Shown piece after piece: positions 11,863 through 24,579 of a stretch of DNA of 64,000 bases. Location: contig MCFG01000219.1 in the NCBI GenBank assembly GCA_002104895.1, positions 1-64,000 of the forward strand, read 5' to 3'. Under the pieces are notes generated by a model that had not been told where the DNA came from, made no database searches, and saw only the letters and a list, made by a program, of their open reading frames with translations. How positions within the stretch are numbered: position 1 is the first letter of the stretch; the number at the start of each line of letters is the position of its first letter. The position numbers were made by a program, and so were the translations under genes. Origin of the DNA: Anaeromyces robustus (lineage: Eukaryota; Neocallimastigomycota; Neocallimastigomycetes; Neocallimastigales; Neocallimastigaceae).

Positions 11863-11874
11863 GGAGGAGGACCA
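11863..11874 (+). other. Polypurine tract of chromovirus 1
   Basis: GGAGGAGGACCA immediately before the 3' LTR, the expected plus-strand primer site. Chromovirus 2 has GAAGGAGGACCA in the same position (minus strand, 20034-20045). Confidence 0.8.
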
Positions 11875-12300
11875 TGTAACGAATCATGAAAATGAGTAAC
11901 CTGTCTTAGTGGTTAGTAACTAAGACTATGGTTCGAACTTCTCGAGTTCGAAACCTCTTAATTCCAATTTATTATATTTTTATTACTTTTATTTTACCAT
12001 AAATTTTACCAAGCAAAATTATTCTGATTGGTTAAATTTTGGTCATTAAAAAATTTTTTAAAAATTTTTTCAAATTTTTTCTATAAATACGAGTGAATTT
12101 CTCTTTAAAAAATTTTTAATTATTCGAGTTTTTATTAATAAAATAAATTATTATTTTAACACTAACTTGTTAAGTTAAAATCATGTGTTTTTAATAATAA
12201 ATTTATAATTAATAAAGAGTTCAAATTTTATTTTATTTTTTTAAAGGGTTAAGTGTTTTGTTTAAAAATATTTTTATTGTTAAAGACACATATCTTTACA
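11875..12300 (+). repeat. 3' LTR of chromovirus 1
   Basis: 426 bp, visually identical to 4714-5139, followed by the target duplication TAAAC (12301-12305). It contains the second copy of the tRNA-like segment (11903-11955). Confidence 0.95.
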
Positions 12301-14543
12301 TAAACAAAAGTTTAGTACTTAAAGAAAACCATTCTAAAGAAAATATTCCTATTGAAGATATAGAAAATAATGTTGAAAAATAAAATAAAGCCCAGAAAAT
12401 AGAAGATAATGAGTTCATAAATGAAGAAATTGATTATGATAAAGAAAATGAAAATTTAAAAAATGAAGAAATGAACATAACAAATGAACTGGAGAATAAT
12501 AATTCAAATGTAAACAAAGAAATAAATAACGTAAATAAAGAAGAAAATAAGGTAAATAAACAAAATTCAAATGTAAAAACAAACAAAACGCGTGATAATA
12601 CTAATAAAAATAGAGATGAGAATAAAAGTTCAAACAATAATGCAAATTCAAAGCCATTTAATTCAAATTTAAAAATTAAAATAAAATTAAATATAAATTC
12701 AATTGCAAATTCTAATTCAAATCAAGACAATAAGAATAAAACATTGAAAAATAGAAAGAAAATAAATGAAGATAAAAGGAAAATACTGAAAGAAAATATT
12801 GATGAAGACAAATTATCAGATATAGAATTAGAAAATAATACAAATAAAATGAATAGAAAAAGAAAATTAAAAGAAAAAACGCTAAAAGGAAAAAAGAAAA
12901 CTAAAGTAAAAACCAAAAGTGATAAAGTAAGTAAAAATGTTAAATATACATTATAATTTGACAAAAATTTCTCTTTTTATTCTACTATTAAATTAGTTGA
13001 ACCTCGAAATTACAAAGTCATATTTAATAAAGAAGATAAGGACGAATGGTTAGAAGCCACTAATGACGAATTTAACAGTTTGAAAAAATTAAAAGTATAC
13101 GTAAAAGTTTATGTAGTACCAAAAAGCGTCAATATAATTGAACCAAAATTAGTATTTAAGTATAAGAGAAAACCAAATGGAGAAATTGATAGAAGAAAAG
13201 TTAGAGTCATTGTACGTGGATTTACACAAAAGGAGGGAATAGATTTCTATAAAACTTTCTCACCGACATTGCGACAAATAGCCCTAAGATTATTAACAGC
13301 TATAGGCGTTCAAAAAGGTTTTAAAATTCATCAACTAGATATAAAAACGGCTTATCTAAATGCAAAACTAGAAGAAGATATATACATGTATCCACCTGAA
13401 GGTCATGAAGATTATGGAAAATGCATATGGAAGTTAAATAAAGCACTTTACGGATTAAAACAATCAGGACGCGCCTGGAATAATTAATTAAATGAAAAAT
13501 TAACAATTTTAAATTTTAATAGATTAGTTAGTGATCCATGCATATATGTCAAAAAGGATGAAAATAATGAAATAATTTGTATGATAGGTGTATACGTTGA
13601 TGATATACTTTTAACAGGTACAGACGAAGAAATTGAAAATACAAAGAAATCATTAACTAAATATTTTGAAATAAAAGATTTAGGTGAAATAAGCTACATC
13701 ATAGGTATAGAATTTGAAGCATTAGACGATGGGTATCTTTTACACCAAAAGAAATATCTTAATGATATACTCGACAAATTTGACGAAAAGAATAGTAAAC
13801 CCGCATCAAATTCTTGTCCTATTCAAGACGAATCATTAAATAACAAACCTTTCAACACAAAAAAGTATCAACAAGTAATTGGAAGTCTTTTATATTTAGC
13901 TACTTGTACTAGGCCAGATATTATATATTCTGTTATAAAAGCTTCAAGAAATGTAACTAAACCTACTTTCACTGATTGGGAAAATGTCAAGAAAATATTA
14001 AGATACTTAAAAGGTAATCCTAATAATGGTATAAAATATACTAAAAATGAAGGTTTAAATATATATGTAGATGCAGATTATGCTGGAGACAAGGAAACCA
14101 GAAGATCTACTACAGGCTATGTAATAAATATTGGTTCTGGACCTATATCATGGTATTCAAAGTTACAGCAATGTATTGCTTTATCTACTGCTGAAAGTGA
14201 ATATTACGCTATCGTAGAATGTCCAAAGGAATGTTTATGGTTAAAAAATGTATTTAGTGAACTAGATATAAAACATAAGAGAATGACAATAAACAGCGAT
14301 AATCAAGCTGCAATATACAATTGTGAAAACCAAACTATTAATCCTAAATCAAAACATATCGATTTCAAATATCATAAAATAAGAGAGCTAGTTGAAACCA
14401 ATATAATCCAAGTGAAATATATAAGTATGATAAATAATTTAGCCGATGGTTTTACTAAGTTTTTAAATGGAAAATTAATGAGTAAATTTAGAAAAAGTTT
14501 ATTAGTAAAGTTTTAAATTCACAACATCAAACTTTAGGAGGGA
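12301..14543 (+). mobile_element. Ty1/copia element A, part 3: linker end, reverse transcriptase, RNase H
   Basis: The Lys/Asn/Glu-rich linker continues to about 12960. The copia reverse transcriptase follows (FTQKEGIDF, QLDIKTAYLNA, ALYGLKQSGR near 13210-13480; YVDDILLTG near 13590-13620). RNase H comes next (DADYAGD near 14072, STAESEYYA near 14185, KHIDFKYH near 14357), and coding ends at 14516 with NLADGFTK near 14440. A purine-rich tract (tttaggaggga) precedes the LTR at 14544. It is a fossil with several breaks, interrupted by the chromovirus and a solo LTR. Confidence 0.85.
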
Positions 14544-14809
14544 TGTTGAAAATAAAGTTTAATATAGTAAATCTTAGTTATAATATTTAATTAGTATAGT
14601 TTACTTAAATTGTATAATTATTAATCATGTAATATAAATATAATATTTTGTTTGTAAATGTGGCTTGCTACATTAAAAGTATTCATGTAACATACAACTC
14701 TGTTTTACGTACTCCTTGTACTACAGAATATTATTTATATAATGTAATAATTTATATCATATTAATAAAATGAAATTTACTAAATATAATATTTAAGATC
14801 AATTTCACA
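14544..14809 (+). repeat. Probable 3' LTR of copia A
   Basis: It begins TGTTGAAAATAAAG directly after the purine tract and can be ended at ATTTCACA, giving matching TGTTGAAA/TTTCACA ends and about 266 bp. No second copy is in the window to confirm the end. Confidence 0.5.
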
Positions 14810-15904
14810 AAATATTAAATTAATATTATTAAAATATTTATATTAATTATTATTTGTATATATAATATTATTATATTTATACTATATATTAAATTATATT
14901 TTAATATATTATATAATATATTTTATATATACTATTAATATATTATATTAAATATTAAAAATATTATTAATAATAACAATATTAAATAATTGTAAAAGTA
15001 GGCTTTTAAAAAAAATATATATATTAAAAAAAAAAATAAATATAATAAATAATATATTAAAATACAAAAGATACCATATTTCGACTACAACATAAAAATA
15101 AAATAATGTATAATACATAAAAATATAATGATTACATAAATTTAAGATATTAACATAAATAATGTTAATAAAACATAAATATATTATTTACATGTGATTA
15201 ATAAAATAATGTGATTTTCTTTATGTTGTAGCTATTTTGTTAAGTGTATTTTAGTTATTATCAATGTTTATTAATATTTTATTAATATGATAATTACAAT
15301 ACAATTATTTATTTTCCTGAACTAAAAATTAAAATTAACAACTTCTAATTATTATTAAAATAATAAAATTCATTATTAAATGTTATTATAAATAAATATA
15401 ATAATATATAATAATATAATATAATATATAATTAATACGTATATGAATATATTAAAAATACAAAATTTAATAATTTAAAATTATAAATAAAATATAGTAT
15501 AATTTAATATATTTCATATAATATATAAAGAATAAAATATAATATATTACAATATATATAAATTACAATATAAAATTATAATATAAATTATTATTTAAGA
15601 TATAAATTTTAATATTTGAATAAATAAATATTCAAATATACCAATATGTTACTACACATATTTGTTTTATATCAAAAATAAAGATAAAAATTTAAATATT
15701 AACAACATTCTCATAAAAATATGAAATTTACATAAATAAAAAATTTATACATAAAATAATGTTAATTATCCATAAATAAATATCTACATATGATAAAAAA
15801 ATTTACTTTATTATATTTATATAAAAAAATACATTTATAAATGTCCATATATAAAGTAATTATAATAAGTTTGTGAATATATCTATATATTAATAATTTA
15901 AAAT
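14810..15904. other. AT-rich spacer with one MITE-like inverted repeat
   Basis: No coding sequence. CTACAACATAAA (15085-15096) and TTTATGTTGTAG (15220-15231) are perfect 12-bp inverted arms about 124 bp apart, with further partial matching outside. The right part is the upstream region of the pyrophosphatase gene. Confidence 0.5.
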
Positions 15905-17027
15905 ATGAAATCTACTTTATGCCATTTCAACAAAACTATAATACGTAATAATTTTACTTTTTACATTGCCAGAAATCTCTCTTCTAATTATTCTGCATTA
16001 ACAAAGAATAAGAAATATAATGTGGATTATCAAATTTTCTTGAGTAATTAAATTTATTTGTTTCCCATAATCCAATAATTCAATAATTATAGTTTAATTA
16101 TTATTATTATTATTATTATTATTGATAATAATAATGATATTTTAAATTTTCTTTAATAGTATATACTAATTTAATATTTTTTAATTTTCAAATATAATAA
16201 ATGTATATTAAGAGGATAATAAAAATTCAAAAATAATTTCACCATTTCATGATATTCCATTATTCTCTAACAAGCAAAAAAAAATATATAATATGGTTGT
16301 CGAAATTCCTCGTTGGACTTCAACAAAATTTGAAGTATTATAATTATATAATATATAGTAATAATAATAATATATTGATGATTAATAAAAAATAATTTAT
16401 ATTTTAATAAGATTAATAAAAAAGAAAAATTAAATCCAATATCATATGATTTAAAAAAAAATAAATTGAGATATGTTCCAAATTGTTTCCCATATCATGG
16501 ATATTTATGGAATTATGGATCAATTCCACAAGTAATATTTAATAAATGTGAATTAAATTCAATTATATATTAATTTAATACTAGCAAAAAACAAAATAAT
16601 TTAATTTTTTTTTTTTTTTATTTGCTATTACTACTATATTCAATTAAAATACAACAAGACTTGGGAAAATCCAACTTTATTAAGTAAAGAAACTAATACT
16701 TATGGTGATAATGATCCACTAGATATTATAGAAATTGGTCAATCAATTGCAAAACAAGCAGAAATTAAACAAGTAAAAATTTTAGGTGTAATGGCTTTTA
16801 TTGACGAAGGTAAAATTATTATTATTGTTATTATTATTATCGTTATTATTAATATTAATTATTCTTTCTTTTCTATTTCCTATTATTGATATTCTATAAT
16901 ATTTTTAAAAAGGTGAGACTGATTGGAAACTTGTTGGTATAGATATTAATGATCCTTTCGCTTCAAAGTTAAATGGTATAAATAATATATCTTATAGTAC
17001 TATATAATTATTTTATAAGTTTATATA

Positions 17028-17062
<35 letters not shown>

Positions 17063-17744
17063 CATGAAAGATATTGAAGATGTTAAGAAATATTGTCCAG
17101 GTCTTATAGAAAATACTAGAAGGTGGTTTGAAATTTATAAAATCCCAGATGGGAAAAAAAGAAATATTGTTGTATTTAATGGTGAATTTAAAAATAAAGA
17201 ATATGCTTATAAAATTATTCAAGAAGCTCATTTAGAATGGAAAAAATTAATTACAGGGAAAATTCCAAGAGTAACTGATAAATACGATATTAACGTGTAA
17301 GCTCTTAATTATTATTATTATTATATATATATTGATTGATTGATTGATGTATACCTTTTTTTTTTTTTTAATTTTAATAATTTTATATGAATATTTTCAT
17401 TTTTTTTTTAATTAGCGAAAATACAACTTTGAATTATAGTCCATATAAAATATCACCAGATAATATTATTAATATTAATGATTTGGTAAATTCTAAATAC
17501 ATAATATATTAAATAGATATAAAAAATGATTAATAAAATTAATTTCCACTTTAATTTTTATTTATTTATTATTAATAGAAATGTATAATTGAAACAGAAA
17601 ATAAAAATAAAGGTATTAATTTTTGGTGATATATATATATATGCTTTTCTGATAAATATATATACTTTTCTGATAAATAAATTAAAATAAATCTTTTTAT
17701 ATAACTTTTTTATAGAACCGGAAGCATGGACATATGTAGAATAA
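15905..17744 (+). CDS. Inorganic pyrophosphatase (family I), probable hydrogenosomal form, nine exons
   Basis: Hydrolyses pyrophosphate to phosphate, which drives biosynthetic reactions. Exons assigned by GT-AG junctions that keep frame and homology: 15905-16043, 16213-16334, 16412-16531, 16659-16809, 16913-16975, 17071-17296, 17416-17485, 17579-17612, 17716-17744; 317 residues, no internal stop. The yeast Ipp1 metal ligands D115, D117, D120, D147 and D152 correspond to D144, D146, D149, D176 and D181, a constant offset of 29. VVEIPRW, KLRYV, NYGSIPQ, GDNDPLD and ETDWK are all present. The 29-residue extension is basic (K2, K10, R14, R23), Ser/Asn-rich and without acids until D41, like a mitochondrial presequence. 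Anaerobic fungi lack mitochondria, so the hydrogenosome is the inferred site. All introns are AT-rich; one holds a long (TA)n run. The family is certain; exon 1 and targeting are less sure. Confidence 0.92.
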
Positions 17745-18479
17745 ATTAATAATTATGTAATAAGTAATTTATGAATTTATGACAATAATAATTTAAAAAG
17801 AGTTACTAATTATGTTTTTTAACCACATTATAATAAATTACTATCTTATTTTAATAATAATCTTCTAATTTTTTATAATTCTGTTATTAAATAATAATTT
17901 ATTATTAAAAATAACTAAGAACATAGTTAATATAAATAAAATGGAAAAAGTAAAAATATATAAAACGTAACAGAATATAGAACGTATCAGAATATAAAAT
18001 GAAAAAAAAAAAAATTAAAAATAAAATATAAAAAATAAAAAAAGATATGATAAGATATAAATATAATTTATAATAATATTATTTATTATTATCATAATTC
18101 TATAGTTATTGTAATTAGTGATAATATTATTACTAGTTAACAGAAAAAACGAGAATTTTTGATATTATTTTGTAATGAATATTGGATAAAATAAATTATC
18201 AGATATTTAAATTTAAATAAATAAGAACTACATAAATAAAATGTTAACTTAAAAATGTACTGTATTTATAATAATATAAAAATATATATAATATACATAA
18301 TTAAATATAGAAATATTAGTTTGAATATGTAATTACTTTATTTAATATCAAGATTATTATTAATTATACTTTTATATATATAAAAATACATTTATAATAA
18401 TTATTACATGAAAATATTTAATGTACTATTAGTATATGAAATATTAGAATTAAGTTTTAATAAATTTTATTTATTAATA
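17745..18479. other. AT-rich spacer, no gene
   Basis: 3' flank of the pyrophosphatase gene. No coding sequence is seen. A phrase near 18395-18435 (attacatgaaaat, then tgtacta) resembles 18985-19025 and may be decayed copia LTR. Confidence 0.5.
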
Positions 18480-18780
18480 ATTGTTTTAAAGTAATTGAAC
18501 TTATATCTCCTGCAAAAGTCAGAATCACTATAAACTATTTCCTAAAATTTAAGATATTTAAATTTTTATTACAATTTCTAATCGGCAACATTAGGATGTT
18601 CAAATGTTTTGATAGTTTACTGACTACGAATGAAATATCATACATCTTAATAAATAGGTTAATGAAACTATTGTACTTTTATAAACTGTTCTGTCAAATT
18701 TCATGTTGTTCTTTAAACTTGAAGAATTCTGGGAACTTAAGAAGGAACTTAAGTATTAATAAAAGAAGTATTTAGAATAA
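18480..18780 (-). mobile_element. Decayed copia reverse transcriptase/RNase H remnant
   Basis: Read on the minus strand, short pieces recall the copia segment that joins reverse transcriptase to RNase H (a Y-x-S-x-x-x-SLTYL piece, then a D-F-A-G-D-like piece). It is heavily broken (many breaks) and old. It is a separate copy from the remnant at 19115-19440, because it lies beyond that copy's 3' end. Confidence 0.5.
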
Positions 18781-19114
18781 TAGAAAAACAAGTTTGTTTA
18801 TTAAAATTAATAAAAATTAATGTTATTTTTAATTTAGAATTATTATTATTTTATAAAAGAATTTTACATGAAATTATAAAAACGAGATGAAATGTAGATT
18901 ATTTCAATTTTATTTTATTAAACATTATTATTATATTATTACTTAGAATACATATTTTATAATTAATAATTATTACATATAATTTATTACATGAAAATTT
19001 ATTATATAAATTTTTATTGTACTACATCATAATAAATTAAAAAATGTATTATATAAAATAATTCTATAATAAATATTATAAGAATAAAGTATAATATTGA
19101 ACTTTACTTCTATC

Positions 19115-19440
19115 ATTCCTCCTAAAGTTTACTATTTCAAAATCTTGTAAATATTCTATTTCAAAATTTTGTCATTAAAGTTCTGTTCAAATACTTAGTA
19201 AATCCATATACTAAATTGTCCATGGATTTATATGTATTAAGCTTATTAAATTTCCTTTAATAAATTTTTTTACCTTATGAATTCTAATTTGAATATATTA
19301 CTATTATCTTTAATATTTATAATATTAAGAAATTAAATATTATTCTATGACTAATTAAATAATGTTAAATGAGTCAATAGGATTTTCGTATTGTTTATTT
19401 TCTAAAATAATTATTATGAAATAGAATAGTTAGTAATTAA
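19115..19440 (-). mobile_element. Decayed copia RNase H end and start of its 3' LTR
   Basis: The minus strand resembles the last part of copia RNase H (compare 14340-14516), followed by a purine tract (aaactttaggagga) and an LTR-like start at 19115 reading towards lower coordinates. The tract and LTR start closely resemble those at 14530-14560 of copia A. It has many breaks. It abuts chromovirus 2 on the left but does not match copia B on its right. Confidence 0.55.
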
Positions 19441-19469
19441 ATATTTTGATAATTATATTTTATATTATT

Positions 19470-20033
19470 TGTAATAAATTGTAAAAAATAAGTAAATTAT
19501 TTTACACAATTATTTTGATAGACCCAACAGGTCTACACAGAAAGTAAATCAGAAAAGAAGATTGGTTTTATAAGAACTTGTTTTATTAGATTTATTAAAA
19601 GTAAAAATTTATTTATTTATTAATTAATTTTGTAATATTCTGAATTACTTATAATTAATTAATAAAATCGCGAAGAATTAATCATTTAAAAATTTTACAC
19701 CTATTTATACTTTTTACGGAAAAATAGTTTTCTTCGTAAAAAGTTGTTTAAAATTTCTAGAAACTTTTGATTAAAATCTTATGGAAAAATTTAGAAAAAT
19801 TTAATATAAAAGTTGTCTTAAAATTTTTGATTGTATTCTATTAATTTCTACGTAAAATACAGAAATAAAAATACAGAAATAAAATACAGAAATTCATAAT
19901 AAAAATTTAAAAAATAAAATTTTTATAAAGTTTGTAACAAGTGTGAGTCGAACCCAGAGTGTTCGCCCAGATGGTCATAGTGACTAACCACTAGACCATG
20001 GTTACTATTTTATTAATTGTGAGATTCGTTACA
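19470..20033 (-). repeat. 3' LTR of chromovirus 2
   Basis: 564 bp. On the minus strand it runs TGTAACGAATC...TTATTACA. It contains a tRNA-like segment, an inverted repeat and a TATA-like box (TATTTATA on plus, 19702-19709). It matches 26283-26846. Confidence 0.9.
19945..19998 (-). promoter_or_regulatory. tRNA-like segment (A/B boxes) in 3' LTR of chromovirus 2
   Basis: Minus strand: TGGTCTAGTGGTTAG (A-box/D-arm, as in tRNA-Glu) and GGGTTCGACTC (B-box, 19945-19955), with tRNA-like spacing. The second copy is at 26758-26811 in the 5' LTR. Confidence 0.65.
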
Positions 20034-20416
20034 TGGTCCTCCTTCAGGATTCGGATACCAGACGAATCTTAAAGCTAGGCTAAACTATACTAAGAAAATT
20101 TTTAAATTTTAAACTATACTATATAGGTGTAAAAATAAGATAATTTGATATTAATAAAGATACATGAATATTAATAAGGTTTACATGATATTAATAAAAA
20201 TTTTTTATTTCATAAGAATATTAATAAGTTTTAATTTTATAAGTTTGATATTAATAAAGTAATTATTTGACTAAGTAATATTAATAAATTTTAATTTTAT
20301 AACTAATATAGGTTTGATATTAATAAGTATTGATAAATTTTAGTTTTTTAACTAAGTAATAAATTTAGTTTGATATTAATAAAGTATTAGATAAATTCGT
20401 TCAGAATCTAAGTTCT

Positions 20417-23400
20417 TTAATTTGTTTTATTGAAATTTTTAAGTAATTCTGGACAATTCAAATTTGTTTCTGGCTCCCAAGAAGCTTCTGATAAAGGATA
20501 ACCTTTCCATTTTATTAAGTATTGTATTTTTCCGTAATGCTTTCTTTTGTCCAGAATTTCTTCGACTTCATATTCCTCTTCTTCATTCACAATTATTGGT
20601 GGTGGGGGTGCTTGCTTCCTTTTGAATTTGTCTTCGAAGTAAGGTTCAAGTTCAGATACATGAATAATTGGATGAATTCTAAGGGTTTTTGGTAGTTCAA
20701 TTTTATAAGAAACTGGGGATACTTTTTCAATAATCCTAAACGGTCCCAATTTTCTTGGTTTAAGCTTTTTATTTTTGTTTCGAATTATTAATGAACTATT
20801 AATCCAAACTTTGTCATTAATTTTATATTCTGGAGCCTTTATACGATGTTTATTCGCAAAAATTTCTTGTTTTTTAACTGCTTGTTTTAGATTTTCTTTT
20901 AATTTCTTGAATAATTCAGACAAATCTTTTGTAAATTGGTCTGCACGCGGAACATCTGAAGTACTGGGGATTGCTGGAGAAAATCTTGGGTTATATCCAT
21001 AAATGGCATAGAATGGGGATTCTTTTAAGGATTCTTGTATTGTGTTGTTATAACAAAATTCTGCGAGATATAAATAGTTGCTCCAATCGGTTCCTTTGAA
21101 ATTTGAATAGCATCTAAGGTACTGTTCGATAACGGAGTTCACCCTCTCCGTTAGGCCATTAGTCTGGTGGTGAAATGGTGAAGAGAGTTTCATCGAAATG
21201 TTAAGGGAGTTGCAAACTGAAGTCCAAAATTTTGAAGTAAACTGGGCACCTCTGTCAGAAAGGATATCAATTGGAAGACCATGAAGTCGAAAAACAGTGT
21301 TCATAAAAGCATTTGCAGTGTCTTCAGCGGAGGGAACATTGGGAAAGGGAATAAAGTGACCCATTTTTGAAAATCTATCCAAAATAACAAAAATGCAAGT
21401 GAAGTTGTTTGAAGAAGGAAGGTCAGTAATGAAGTCCATTGAGAGGGAAGTCCAAGGGCGATCAGGAATTTCGAGAGGGTTTAAAAATCCGTAAGGTTTA
21501 TGTCTAAGATCTTTAGCTCGGCAACAAACTTCGCAGGAGCGTACGTATTCTTTTATATCAGTGTTCATGGAAGGCCACCAGAAATCACGATTGGTTAAAG
21601 AGAGAGTTTTCTTGATGCCAAAGTGTCCAGCAGAGGGAGAATCGTGGCAAATATTAAGAACAAGGGAACGGCAACTAGTTGGCACGTATATTTTACCTTT
21701 GAATAGTAAAAAGTTATTTATTAACGAGAAGTCATTTTGTCCAGAAGAATTATTTGAGATAAGTTTATTATAGGTTTCTTGATAAAATTTATCTTTGGAG
21801 TATTCTTTGATAATTTTTTCGTTCAAGGATGAAACTATGGAAGCTACTGCACAAAAGTTTTCGGGTCTAAGTACCGAAAAAGGAGTGTCAATGGAAGAAA
21901 GTTCTTCATCGTTGGTAGCATAATCAGGTCTACGAGAAAGTGCATCAGCTTTGCCATTAGCGGAACCAGCACGATAAACAATTTTGAAGTTAAATTCAGA
22001 GAGAAATAAAGCCCAACGTACTAATCTTTGTGACATCTTTTCGGGTTTCTTTTGATATAAAAGATTACGGTGGTCAGAAAAAATGGTAAATGGGATCGAT
22101 GTGCCTTTTAATAAGTGTCTCCAATGTTCCAGAGATTCAACAATAGCTAGAAGTTCTTTGTCGTATATCGGGTAGTTCTTTTCTGCAGAGGTAAGAGATC
22201 TAGAAAAGAAAGCAACTGGATGAATTTTGTTATCCTTTAAAGAGTTTTGCGAGAGAATAGCCCGATGGCAAAATTGCTGCTATCAGTTTCCACTAAGAAG
22301 GGTAGATCACGATTAGGATAAGCAAGAACTGGAGCAGAAGAGAACTTGTACTTTATTTCTTCAAAGGCATCTTGAGTTTTCGAGGTCCAACTGAATTTTA
22401 TATGTTTCTTTAATAGAGAATTAAGAGGATGAGTGATTGCTGCAAATCCAGGAATAAAGCGTCGGTAGTAGTTTGCCAAACCCAAGAATGATTGTAATTG
22501 TTTAACGTTTGCAGGGATAGGCCATTCTAAAATCGAGGAAACCTTTTTTGGGTCCATGAGAATACCATCAGAAGATATTCTGTGACCAAGAAAATCCAAG
22601 AAGGGAACACAAAATTCGCATTTTTCAAGTTTTGCGAATAGATGGGCTTTTCTTAATCTGTTAAGTACTTCAGATAAATGAACAAAGTGAGTGTCTAAGT
22701 CAGGAGAGAAGATTATTATGTCATCAATATAACAGAAGGCGAATTTACCCAAGACATCTTCTAAAATGTCATTTATAAAGTGTTGAAAAACGGCAGGAGC
22801 ATTCTTGAGACCGAAAGGCATTACTAGGTATTCAAAGTGTCCGTATTTACAAGTAAATGCCGTCTTGAATTCGTCACCTTCTTTGATCCTAACTAGGTTG
22901 TATGCCGAACGAAGATCTAATTTTGAGAAGACTCTTCCTTTGGATAAATGTTCTAACATGTCGTTAATCAAAGGTAAAGGATAAGAGTCACGGATCGTAA
23001 TATCGTTCAAATGTCGGTAGTCTACTACCATTCTTAGTTCACCATTCTTTTTTAACACAAAAAATACAGGAGCGCCAGCGGGGGATTTAGATTTTCGGAT
23101 AAATCCTTTTGCTAAGTTTTCCTCGATGTATTCCTTAAGTGTGGCCGATTCCTTTTCTGTTAAAGGGTAGATTGGCCCATAATATAGCTGAGTGCCAGGA
23201 AGAAGGTTTATCTCACAATCGTAGGGTCTATGAGGAGGTAGCTCGTTGGCATATATTTCACTGAATACATCTTTAAAAGGCCGAAGTTTAGCAGGTAATA
23301 AAGTTTGTATTTTGGATTCATTTTCCTTTTTTGTTTCCTTTGGAGGAATGAAGGCAGCAAAAGAACTGGGGAGCATTAGGCAATTTGAAACGCAATGATT

Positions 23401-24579
23401 TGATTTGAATGAAAGTTCTTTGGTTCCAAAATTAATAGTAGGATTATGTATTGAAAGCCAGTCAGTTCCTAATATGGCGCAATAGGAGGGTAAGTCAAGA
23501 ACGTAAAATTTCACTTTGCAATTATGATTTTTATAAGTCATTGAAATGGGAAAGGTTTCACCAAGTATAGTTTGATTTCCTCCAATTCCAGATATCTTGG
23601 GAAGATCTGTTTTAGTCGAGAAGGGTATATTATGTTGTTTAGCATAATATACATCCATAAGGCTAAGTTGAGAGCCGGAATCTAAAAGAATTTTTGTGTT
23701 GATGGAGGTATTTGAGACTTTGAGAATGAATTCGAAAATTGGTAACTTTAAGTCTGGTTGATCAGAAATTCTTGGCCTTGAACTAAAGTTTGCTTCGGGA
23801 TTGGTGATATGGGAGGTAGTAGAAGCTTTATTCTTTTTTCTAAGTGGACATTTTTCCCACGAATGTTCAGAGGAAGCACAGTATGGGCAAAGATTTTCTC
23901 TTCTTCTTCTTTCCTTTTCTTCGTTCGATAATGGTCCGCGAGGTTTTTGATTTTGTGTTTTCTTGGAAAAACTTGATTTTCTATTGTTGTTGTTTTTGTT
24001 GTGATTATTATTGTTATTTGATTTATTTTGTGAGGTGAAAAATTGTCTCTGGGTTGAAATTCTGGAGTCAATTCTAGAAGCAATGGTTTGCATGGAGAGA
24101 AGTGTTCTAGGTCCTGGGAACATCTCAAGGATTCTGGTTGCAATTTGATCATTTAATCCAGCGAGAAAGGCATCCATTTTTGCCTCTTCATTCCACGAAG
24201 ATTCGTCAGAATACTTATTAAATTCTATAATATAATTTCGGACATCCCCAAGACGTTTTTGCCTTATGGTTCTTAATTTTTGGTTGGCGATAAATGTTGA
24301 ATCGTAATCGCCAAAAGTAGCCTTGAATCTTGAAATAAAGGCTTCGTAATCGTTTAAACATGGGTCCACATTTTCTATTAAGGTTGCGGCCCAGTTCATA
24401 GCAGAACCATATAATCTGGAGATAATGTATGCGACTTTAATGGGATCTTCGGCGAATCTTTCGGGTTGCAACATAAATATGAGATTCATCTTGGCGAGGA
24501 ATCCTTTGAAGTAGCGGCGGTCTCCAGCAAAACCATCTTTGTTGTTGACACTAGCATTAAAAAATGAATCTTCTTCCAT
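20417..24579 (-). mobile_element. gag-pol coding region of chromovirus 2 (broken)
   Basis: Minus strand, parts in order with approximate positions: gag from 24579, a CCHC knuckle CPYC...C near 23850-23890, and protease with LLDSGSQ near 23680. Reverse transcriptase follows with YIDDI near 22720, then RNase H near 22050-22330. Integrase has its zinc site near 21500-21650 and core near 21000-21470, and the chromodomain is near 20440-20590. Motifs and spacing match chromovirus 1 throughout. It is a fossil with about one break. It is GC-richer than neighbouring host DNA. Confidence 0.9.

Larger units (their letters stand above)
4714..12300 (+). mobile_element. Ty3/gypsy chromovirus 1, near-complete, inserted in copia A
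   Basis: A 7.6-kb element with 426-bp LTRs (4714-5139, 11875-12300) that look identical by eye and begin and end TGTAACG...TTTACA. A 5-bp target duplication TAAAC flanks it (4709-4713, 12301-12305). Order: LTR, long leader, gag with a CCHC knuckle, protease, reverse transcriptase, RNase H, integrase, chromodomain, polypurine tract, LTR. The chromodomain marks it as a chromovirus. Identical LTRs and a perfect target duplication mean a recent insertion, yet the coding region is broken in about two places and the 3' untranslated part carries another solo LTR (11014-11614). Base composition is clearly GC-richer than the surrounding host DNA. Confidence 0.93.
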
